Assembly (NCBI GenBank): GCA_029582155.1
Contig: CM055899.1
Span: 81,809,556 to 81,873,555 of the forward strand
From: Panopea generosa
Taxonomy: Eukaryota > Mollusca > Bivalvia > Adapedonta > Hiatellidae
DNA: 64,000 nt
Direction: 5' to 3'
This document shows positions 45,401 through 57,400 of this stretch, one piece after another. Position numbers and translations under genes: made by a program. The notes under the pieces were generated by a model that made no database searches, was not told where the DNA came from, and was given only the letters and a program-made list of their open reading frames with translations. Position 1 is the first letter of the stretch. Every line of letters begins with the position of its first letter.

Positions 45401-48400
45401 TAAAAGCGTCAAGCCCCATCAGCTCAGTTGGAAGTGTCCTACTATCAATCCAGGGATTGTAGGTTAGAATCCACAGCCCGGCATTTGCCAGTCTCAGTGA
45501 GGATTGATACATAACATTGTATCTCATTGTCATTCATTTCTCACCACTGATTCAAGGAAAGAGGTTAGGTTAGGTTAGTTTATACTAATTTTTTTAGCTT
45601 GACTGGTAAGAAAGCTGAAAGCTCATATAAGTCACTCCCAAGTTTGTTTCCTGGTGAGCTGGGGATCGAACCGGCAACCTCTGGTGTCAGCTGCCAACAC
45701 TCTATCCATTACACTACCACTCTGCTTGTTAGATTAGTTAGCCTTCAATGGCCTAAATATCCAATTCAAATCGATTCTGTGAATGACCCAAGTCCCCTTT
45801 AAAGGGACACTTGCTTATGGTGAAATATTTCTCTTAAAGGGACACTTGCTTGTGGTGAAATATTTCTCATGTTCATGCATCAAATCAATGTTTACCTCAA
45901 AGGACGTAGATGGTGAAATTAATTTCCAAGTATCACCAACTGTTTCTTCATATTCAAGAAATGATTATACCTTTTAACCATTTATAAAAAAAAGAGAAAA
46001 AAAAAGAAAAGAAATAAATGTTCTGCACACATATGGGGTGTATCAAATTAAAAATTTGCATCATGTAGATATATAATTATCAGCAATTGTATAAATGAAA
46101 ATTTATATTGCTGCGTGTCACTTTAAATAAAAAGCCTCATATTGGATGGTGAACTTCTATTCATTGAGAACTTTGAGGAAATTCATAAATAGAGTCAATA
46201 ATGTAACTGGGAGATTTGTGAACACTACCTCATATTTCACTTTATATTTCTGCTACTGATCAATACACTACAATTTCAAATCAAGTCATCACAAACTATA
46301 AGATTGTAACTTCCTTATTCTTGAGGTATGATTGTATTGATGACAGACTCGGCTTTCGTTGATCCTATAAATTATACGGATCAATTAAATCTACTGGTCT
46401 CATTACCCAGTCATCAGTGTTGTGTCTGATAAACCTTGCTGGAGACAAGTCATCGTGTAATTACAGTATCAAATATTCATTTCTTCCCCTCTGTTTTAGT
46501 GTCATCACGATACAGTTGCAGCCAGCATTCACATCTGTAGACATCTAAAGTAACTATGCTTGTAATGATTTAGAATTTAGCATAATTTTTATGCCATTGA
46601 GGACTAACAGATGCTCTGAACCTTACCACTCTTTCCTAGGATCCTGGAAGGTTAACCAGTACTCAAGCATACCTATCTCTACAAGGTAACTGATAAATTT
46701 CCCACTTAAATCAGCAGTGGAGAGACTTTAGAATGAGACACATTGTAATATATCAATCATCACAGAGACTGTGCTCGGGCAATGATTTGATCTCACAAGC
46801 TCTGGTTTGAAAGTGAGACATGCTACCTATTGAGATAACTGGACCCAGTGTCAGATTATATTTTCACCCATATAATATTTTCAACCGCGGGTGAAAATAT
46901 TATAGAATTTCGCCCCAAACAATTATATTTTTTCAAAGATGAACACTACTTATTATGATTAAAAATTCATAATACTAGCATTTATGATGAACTCAACTTA
47001 AAAGAAAAAAATAACTGGGAGTGCTGAAAATATTATAAGGGGGTTAAAATATTGTAGCAAAATTCAATTATATTTTCAACCGCGGGTGAACTTTTAGGCT
47101 GGTGAAAATATAGTATGACACCAGCTATGCTGCAACTTGTAAACACGTGTTCTGCATTATTATAGAGCCATGTAAGAAAAATCTTTAACATGTGTACTTG
47201 GTAAAGTGATTGGGCTTTTAATATGATTTTTGTCTATACGTAGTAAATAAGGTGTTGGTACATAATACCTAATACTGGAAATTGGGCTCGAGCGTGAATT
47301 GATCATGATAAAAAAAAAAAATGTTTTATAACCTCGGGGCCAGAATACCAACCTTTTCCGAGTATATTTGTAGTGGCTGCATGGGGTTAACAATTATGAG
47401 AGATGGTCCAGCGTAAGTGTGTATGAGATTGCCACCATATCTCTGGCGTATTGTGTGTAGGCCGCTTGACTCGTTCAGATATCGCAGCAATGAGAGGTCT
47501 TCCGCCCGATCCAGCTGGGGCGGGTTTGCCTGAAATGACAGAATACAGCTGAAAATAATGTGATCAGGGAAGGATATGAGAAAGTCTGGTTCAGATCTAT
47601 CGGTAATACAGCTGTCACACTAAAATAATGATACCTCCTGTTACCTCTGTTAACTAGATAAATGATTAATGTTAATTATTTTTAATGGGATTTAATTCCA
47701 CTTTCAACACATTTCAGATTATATATGGCATATCCAGTTTTATTGGTGGAGGAAGACATCAAAATCAATCAGTAGTAAAACCACCGTCCTTCCGCAAGTT
47801 ACTGCCAAACCTTCTAAGATTTTAAGTTTTTGGAATGACTCAACCATACGAAAATTAAGATGAACAGTCTTTTTTATTTTACATTGATTGTGAAACAATT
47901 TTTCATTAGTTATTCTTATTTATTTTATGTTGATTGTGAAATAAGCTTTTACAAATTTAGACATTCACGCTCGAAATATTCCTAAATAGAACCAGTCTTA
48001 CTCAAGTACACCACACATAGCTGTGGCAGGGGATCAAACCCACAACCTACAGATCTTGGGGACGATGCTCTACCACTGGACCACGTGCTCCACACATCTG
48101 AAGAATGATAGTTTTATGTACAACCTAACATGATAATACTGAATAAACACCTGTCTGATTTCCATTTCAAATAAGCAAAATCATCTTCATGGCCAGATAT
48201 CCATCAGTGAAAGAAGAATGTCAAGACTAAAAAAAAAGAAGAAAACCACAAATCTACACGTGCATTTCAGGTGTAGACATACACATAAGTAATGATGAAT
48301 GACCATTAATGACTATATATGGAAGACTATAGATGTATAATCAGACCAAGATGAATGATCATAATGCAGTTAGATATGGGACGGGTGTGACACATGCTTC

Positions 48401-51400
48401 AAAACATAACGGCTCCATCTACAACAATTAAACACATCACTTCTCCACTTGCTCGTATTGTAACATATAATGGGACCTAGAAAATCTCATTTTTCTCACC
48501 TAAATCTTTTTTTTTATAGTCTGACATTTGCTCATATTAACAATAAAACTACTTATTCAAAACCTTCCTTTTTAAACAAAAAATTACCGTTTAATCATTT
48601 AACATTTGTCACACAAAAAATCCAAACAAACTTTATAAGCCCATTTCTCAAAACTGAAATCACTCGACTGTTTATATTTTACAAAAATTTATACTTTGTT
48701 ATGCTATCAAAATGACTTAAAGAATATCATAGAGACAATCTGAAATAGACATAATTATAATGAACATTGGGCATCCAAAGTAGCTAAGTGATCTTGTATT
48801 GAAAATTAAAGTTGTTTAATCTAAACTTTTACAATTTGTTCTTTCTCACCAGTGTTAAAGGCCATCCTTAAAATACATATTGTTTGGCATGCTCCTACCT
48901 ACTCACTCAAAACTGCAGCTACGCTATCTTTTTTGTTGTTTTTTTTTTACTTCCAAAGCATTTTAATTTTTTTCATGATTTCTATCCATTTTTCTTAAAA
49001 CTGACTATGCAAAATCAAAATTTAGTAAAAAAAAATTTAGATACCTACCTACCTACCTACTCTTATGAAAAATAATAGGTTGGAGCATAGCAAACAAATA
49101 TTTTTTAAGGATGGCCTTATATAAAAAGATTGCTCTCCTTGAATTTCTGTCAAGTTCCGGAGAGCAACAAAATATTTTAATTGATGTATTCAACAAACGA
49201 TTACAACCTCAACGATGACTTCAATTCATCACTCACCTTTTCTACATCATCTTCATCCACTTCCAGAACCTCCCCACCATGATCAAGTCGTATTTTTACC
49301 CGACCCTCTGGTAGCCCGTAGCCATCTCCCTTCAGTTGACTGGCTGAAGCAAAACCTCCCTTGTGGACGAGCCACACCCGCTCTGCGTCCATCCATGTCT
49401 TCTCTGACTGAACCTCTGTCTCTGATCTGGCCTGTAATGTACCAGGAAAATTGGAATGAATAGAATGGAAATTGACCAGAAAATCTGAACAGAATAGAAT
49501 TATCAGAATGATGATCAGAATTAGAAAAGAATAATTGGAATAAAATAATCAGAATGGGAATAGATTAATCAGAATGAGAGTAGATTAATCAGAATGGTAA
49601 TCAGAATGGAAATCAGAATGGGAATAGATTAATCAGAATGGGAATCATAATGGGAATAGATTAATCAGAATGGGAATATATTAACAGAATGGGAACAGAT
49701 TAATCAGAATGGGAATAGATTAATCAGAATTGGAATCAGAATGGGAATAGATTAATCAGAATGGGAATATATTAATCAGAATGGGAATCAGAATGGGAAT
49801 ATATCAATCAAAATTCGAATATATTAGTCAGAATTGAAATAGGCAAGTAAATTGTAAATAGCTTAATAAAAAGATGTGGCCCCCCAGAGATGAACCAGGA
49901 ATCTTTTTTGGTAAACTTTTATTACAAAAGATATAGTCAAACAAGACATTAAAACATCAGTGACAAAAAGCAAGGGACAGTCAATATATACATGACATTA
50001 GCAATGGACAGTAAAACATCCTAGTAACAAATAGCAAGGGACAGTAAATATAAGTGACAATAGCAAGAGTGACATTAGCAAGGGACTGTAAATATATACA
50101 TGACATTAGCAATGGACAGTAAAACATCTAAGTGACAAATAGCAAGGGACAGTAAATATAAGTGACAATAGCAAGAGTGACATTAGCAAGGGACAGTAAA
50201 TATAAGTGACAATAGCAATGGAAAGTAAATATATACATGACATTAGCAATGGACAGTAAAACATCAGTGACAAATAGCAAGGGACAGTAAATATAAGTGA
50301 CAGATAGCAAGGGACAGCAAATATATACATGACATTATCAATGGACAGTCAAACATCAGTGACAAATAGCAAGGGACAGTCAATATAAGTGACAATAGCA
50401 AGGGACAGAAAATATATACATGACATTAGCAATGGACAGTAAAACATCAGTGACAATAGCAAGGGACAGTAAATATAAGTGACAATAGCAAGGGACAGTA
50501 AATATAAACATGACATTAGCAATGGATAGTAAAACATCAGTGACAAATAGCAAGGGACAGCAAATATATACATGACATTATCAATGGACAGTAAAACATC
50601 ATTGACAAATAGCAAGGGACAGTAAATATAAGTGACAATAGCAAGGGACAGTAAATATATACATGACATTATCAATGGACAGTAAAACATCTGAGTGACA
50701 AATAGCAAGGGACAGTAAATATAAGTGACAATAGCAAGAGTGACATTAGCAAGGGACAGTAAATATAAGTGACAATAGCAAGGGACAGCAAATATATACA
50801 TGACACTATCAATGGACAGTAAAACATCAGTGACAAATAGCAAGGGACAGTAAATATATACAAGACATTAGCAGTGGACAGTAAAACATCTGAGTGACAA
50901 ATAGCAAGGGACAGTAAATATATACAAGACATTAGCGGTGGACAGCAAAACATCAGTGACAAATAGCAAGGGATAGTAAATATATACAAGACATTAGCTG
51001 TGGACAGTAAAACATCAGTGACAAATAGCAAGGGATAGTAAATATATACAAGACATTAGCTGTGGACAGTAAAACATCAGTGACAAATAGTAAGGGATAG
51101 TTAATATATACAAGACATTAGCTGTGTACAGCCCAACATCAGTGACAAATAGCAAGGGACAGTAGATATAAGTGACAATCTGCATCCTGCATTGTCCCCC
51201 AAAAAAGAACACTTAAGAACACAAACAGAAGTGTTGTAAATGTGACGATAAATAAAATCAATTACACATAACAATATAAAAAACATCCACCTAGCCTTTC
51301 ATAATATAACGTATGTTCTAAACCATATAAAATATGCAAAACTTCAAAATGCAAATTTGTACAAGTGACTGAGGGCTCAGCTGATATGTAAAATATCAGT

Positions 51401-54400
51401 GAAATGTTTGAATAGTAAATAGAACCAGATGAATGGAGAACATTAGCCGATACTTCATGTATGGACTAAAGATAGACCCGTTAATAGAGTAAATACTGGA
51501 ATGGTACTAAATGAGTACTCTTTATATGTATGTATTTGATATGGTCAGGGCAATCATCTGTAAATATCGAACGTATACAAGGTATTGATTGAAAAATAAG
51601 ATTTCCACTATTGAATGAATGAATGAATGAATGAATGAATGAATGAATGAATGGGGATTTTATGACATACCTAACACAAGAAGGTTATGTGACACTAACA
51701 TGAGCTTCCGAAGGGAGATTCCAGTCACACTCTCCATGTGCAAAAATAAATAAACAGACCAGGGATAAAAACAAATATACAGAATAAACAAAAAAAGAGT
51801 TTCAAGAATTTCTATCCAATACCCAATGTGTCGCCACTTGCAACATGCATGAGCTACAGTGGTTTTATTCTTGCCATCACTAATTTGGCACTCCTGACCC
51901 ACACATGATTTGTTAATTTCACAATTACAAACATGACAAAAAAATGACAATATGGACAAGACACCATTTGGAGGATTTCTACCTCTCTGCAGAGATCAAC
52001 AGTGATTTATTCTTACCCAAAACCACATGGGTTTGAAATATTTAAAACACTTCTCAGCAGAAAGTGTCTGCAAGGACAGCAGACATTGTTTTGTCTATAA
52101 GGACAACTGTAGCTAAGGGTTTAATTAAACCCAGGGCTGTTGATGCAAACTAAACATATCCCAATCATGTTAGCTCCAATAGTACTCTGGGCTCATTTTT
52201 ATAACGTCTTGTCTTAATAGGATAAAAAAGTTTTTAATAAATGAAATGAATTCTGTAAATAAATCAATATATATATCCAAACCAAACCTAAACTCGAAAA
52301 AAAAAAGAAGAGATAATAGCTAGTTTTTAATGACTTTCCAAGTGATATGACTTTTTTTGGCCAAAGCTATGTTCCAATTCTCAGCTTCCCTCAAAAATTT
52401 GTTTAAAGGTCATTTTTTTACAACTCGCCTTATCTAGGTACAAAATCAGTCATTTAATATTAATGAACACTTCACAAAATGATGTTGAATTCTTAATAAA
52501 GTTTTAATTAAAACTTTAGCAGTTTAGCTACCTAAAACAAACCACAAATCAACAACACATAAAATATATTTTCGAGCATATAATTTGATTTTTTTTAACA
52601 TATAAATTCAAACTTCACCATCACAATATTCATTCAGCCTGTAGCCATATCTTGTACACTATCTTTGTTATAAAGAACTGCCTTTCTTTTTACTTGCGGC
52701 AATTATCCATTCATTGTTTCATTGACTTTTTATTGACTGAGTAGTGAACAGTACTCTTTAAAAGACACGTTTCAGTCTGACAGTATAAGCATACACATGT
52801 ACTCCTGTCATTTTTAAGTCATCGTTTTTAATCTAAGAAGGTTAAAATTCTCATGGGAAAACTAAACTAATGATAAGCAAAACGTGTCATTACAGAAATG
52901 AATAAGAATATTATTATCATATAATTAAGAATAAGATTAGGAGTGTAAGATGACAATTGTCACGCGTTTTGATATACCAACCAATGGTTATACTATGAGA
53001 AACCAGTTCAACAAGCTGTCTAAGTACTGCCGAGCATTTGTATATAAGAATATGTAAACCAATGCACGTAGAGCGCAATCTTGCATAAGTAATTAAAACA
53101 AAACAAAACGGCATTCTTCAGTTACAAAAGTTAATCTACAGCTAATTAACTTAGCCAATTATTCATAAACATAATAACGGAAACTCTACCCACCTTAACT
53201 TTGCCATGGTGGCTTCGGTGATGCGATATATGTCCATGTTTTATCATAATTAATAGATGCCCAGAATATGCACAGTCTACAATTACGAGACTGGCATATT
53301 ATACAGGTATACCTGTTTCGTATTACATTCCTTATTCGAAAACTAAGACAAATACGCTGAATAGCTAGATCATTGCTGCGTTATCAAGCGTGGAAATTGT
53401 ATGAATACATAAATAAATAACGTTATGGACTATCATTGATATTTTTGTCTATATAAAGTCGTGACACAGGCTAACCCTACGAGGATTTGGTTACTTGCTA
53501 TTCAGCAGTATATTGACAGATATCTAGTGGATCATGTCAGCAATAATTGTAAAGGTGGGAACAGCTCTGCCGCGAAGATAAACGCCCGCAGATTCAATAC
53601 GTTTCATTTGAACACCACTTATGCATGTTATTGTAAAAAGGATAGATAGCCAATCAGGAGATTTGTACAATAACAAAACAAAAAGGGAAAGGTGAAGAGA
53701 ATGTGTCAGTCACATGAAGTAACCTTAGAAAATTAAGTTATTCCTACTATACAATTAAACAGGTCTTGTTTTGTGACCTATAAATTACTGAATCACAATG
53801 CTTTTTTTTACTAATATACAAGCTGGCCTCTCAAAATAGAATAATCACTTACAGGGCTTGAAATTTATTATCAAAGCTAATTGTCCTCCCTGCCCAAAAT
53901 AATTTTTTTTCAATTGTTTAAAATCAAATTAATATTAAGGATTAATTTGTAAAACGTTATTCCCTCTGGAGAAACGCTTAGGTTGTCCGACCCTCAGCAA
54001 TTATTATTAGTAACCAAAAATGCAAAATGGATGAAGCCGCATTTAACGTCTTATAAAATATAAAGAATAAAGAACTGAAACAAGTTTTTTCTAAATTACG
54101 TTCTATATTGCCTGCTTGGTGACCATCCAAGTGACTATAAAAACTATGTACCAACACTTGGGGATCCTCCAAATTGACACAATGAAGATGCCTTGAAGAA
54201 CACAATATACATACAGTAATTGTACAATATATCTTAATAGCCAACATCAGATACGGGCATCAGCAGATCCAGGATTTCATATAGGGGGAGGGGGAGTATG
54301 GGTTGAGGATTGGGCACAAATATTTTCAAATTTTTTTTTAAATATTTTTTTTAAATTTATTTTATTTTTTTCTCTATTTAGGCTGTTGTAACTGATTTTC

Positions 54401-57400
54401 ATTCTATTTAACTGTATCTGCTGTTACTTCAAGGGGTGTTGACATTAGGTGCCTTGTATGCTCCAACCCCTCTAGGTTCCGCTAGCGGGAAATAAAACAG
54501 GCTGAATGAAGCTACTGATCGCCAAGTTTGAATATGACCATTCATAGATATTGAAATAGAGAAGAATGTAAATATTTGAAGGAGGTGTTTGTTGAAATAC
54601 CCACTTATTGTGCAGTCTTTTAAATAGCCCCAGTTCACATATTTTTACAGATTGTAGTAAATTATGTGTAATTTTAAATATAATTAACTGCCTTTGTAAC
54701 TATCACACACAAATGATATTTACTGTATATACTTTAGGAAGTTTTTATATTTTATATTCTAACACTATTTTCAAGATACAGCAGGTTAATGTGGCATGTC
54801 CTGTTTAGTTGGTGAGTGAACATATCAGAATGAATATCTAAGTAGAACCAATGTCCTTCTGCAAGTAACTGGCAGACTTTCTCACATAAAGTTTTTGGAA
54901 CAAGCTGCAAGGCTGGAACCCATGACCTTAGCATTAGTGTTGTTTTTTTTAGTTTTTTTAATGGGGTTTAACACCATTTTCAACACATTTCAGGTTATAT
55001 ATGGCATATCCAGTTTTACTGGTGGAGTAAGTCCTCAGACTGAGTCAGATTGAGTAGAACCAACGTCCTTCTGCAAGTAACTGGAAACTTTCTCACATAA
55101 AGTTTTTTGGAGCAAGCGGGACTCAAACCTACAACGTTAGCGTTGAGAGGTAAGTGATCTTGAGACAGCACCTTAGACCACTCGGCCACAGAGGACCTGT
55201 GGTAAGTGGTCATCATAATTTATATGACTCATAATGCTGAAATTTTATAGGAAGATCATTTTCAATCATTATCTGAAAATTTTTTACTGACTGATAAACA
55301 ATGGATACAAGCAGAGTGGTAGTGTAGTGGTAAGTGCTCATGCCAGAGGTTGTGGCTTTTATCTCCAGCTTAACCTGATCCCTCTCATTGGCAAAAAACA
55401 ACACTCAGTACTAGTTCTGCCCAGAAGCGGATTCGAGAACCGTTCATAAAGGCCTTAAATTAAAATATTGTTTGTTAACTGCTTTGAGCCGATCCAAAAC
55501 AATCCTGCTGGTCAGCGAAAATTTTTGGGGTAAAAAAAATATTTTTGGTACACATGTTCATTCAAAATGTTCTCGGTCAATACATGTCCTTAAAAAGATT
55601 CTCTGAAAAAAAGAATTTACATACCTACCCCTAATTATAAAAGGTACAAATCAGAAATGGCACACAAGCAATTTTTTATGGTTGGCCTAAATTAGGAGCT
55701 TTCTTCCCAATCATGCTAAAATAAGTAAGTATAAACTTAACAATGGATATCATGATCAAATGTCACTCTGCAAGTTTATATTTGCCCTTCATGATCGTTT
55801 GTATCTTTTTGGTATCAAACGATGTAAACTGCGAATAACTAACTTAAAATTAACATTCCTTTCAATGGCTGACCTGGAAACTTAGCGCAATCTTCGCAAA
55901 CAGTAAATTTTATAAGTGAAATATCATGTTAGTGTTGTAACTGAGTGTTCAATTTGTATTAATTACATCTGTAAGATAAGTGACATACCCCCGTGTCATC
56001 ATAACCATCACAGAGGACCACATCAACATGATCCGTTACCGTTAAACGCAATTGTTTGTTACGTTTAAACTCTGATAAGCTGCATTTTAACGGGACAACG
56101 CTCCTCCAATGTGGAACTCCGGAGATAAGTATAATGATACAGTTAGGATAACATTTGTACTCTCCCCGAACAAATCTGTTTACCCTCGTAAAACAAACTG
56201 TTATACCAGTCAGGGCTCTAAAATTGTGTTGTCAATAAAGGGAGATAACTTTTTTAGCCCCATGCAGATATTGAATAATGGGAGGTAACTTGAAAAATGA
56301 TTTCATCACACAATGTAAAAATATTTCTATCAATATTTATTTTTTCACTTATCATCTCATTTCCTGCTGAGGTATCTCTCCCAATATAATACTACATGAT
56401 GGAAACACAATTCTTTAGTTTGTATACTAAATAAATGATATTATTTGCTGTTAAATCTGTGATACATTATTTGGCTCTTTCAAGCAGTCCACACAAACCA
56501 ACATATACCAGTGTCCTCAGCATAGCTATTGAATTTAGTATATTAAAATATCGCAATTAAATTATTTAAATGGTTACTGAATTGTTCTGCTGCCTTCTAA
56601 CAGTCAATATACTAACCAAGACTATGGTTTAAACAGAAGTCAGTTCACAAAAAAAAAAAATCAATATAATTTTTGTATTCAGTTCCACATTCCTAACTGT
56701 AGATGGATGAAAATAATGATGATGATTATCAATAAATGAAATTATGAGGATGACCAAAAAATGGTCAAGATGATTTCAATTCAGATTCAACTCAACAGTG
56801 AATCAGATTCCAGCACCAAAACTTGGAAGAAATCGCCATCCTGAAAGTCAGCTGACTATTTTATCAACAACGTTACTTGGATAAAATATTAATCCAAAAT
56901 ATCATTTCAAAACATTAATCCAAAATATTAATACAATTTACGATAAGGTCCTGCTAACTTAAACACCATCAAATCAAGATTTGACGTTTCAGCATTTCTA
57001 GCTAAACCATTAGTTTCTAATAACTATAATTTTGTGGCAAAATATTAATATTACCTGATCTTCAGCCGAGTCACCATTCAGGAACTGACCAATACAAAAA
57101 GTTGCAATAACCTGCTGTAAATCCATAATCGTACAACTGTCCTGCCTACTGAATATACGCACAGGTGTAGACTCTTCTGCTATTTGAGTATTTCTCAAAG
57201 TACCGTCCACACCCTGACCAAGTCTTCTCCCTTTAGAAGGGGACACAGCTCTGGGTGATATCAGACTACTACCACCACTACTGACCTTTTTCCTGGTCAA
57301 ACTATCTCCAGACTGACCATTCTGAACAAGTTCGCTTTCTGTCTCACTTGTTCCTCTTGCACGAGGTTTTATATTACTGAAATGATCAGAACTTTCTCCA

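Noticed and set aside
49975-51212. ORFs such as the 164-codon minus frame with LFVTDVLLS repeats
   Set aside because: Translation of the composite satellite; no initiation or family signal.
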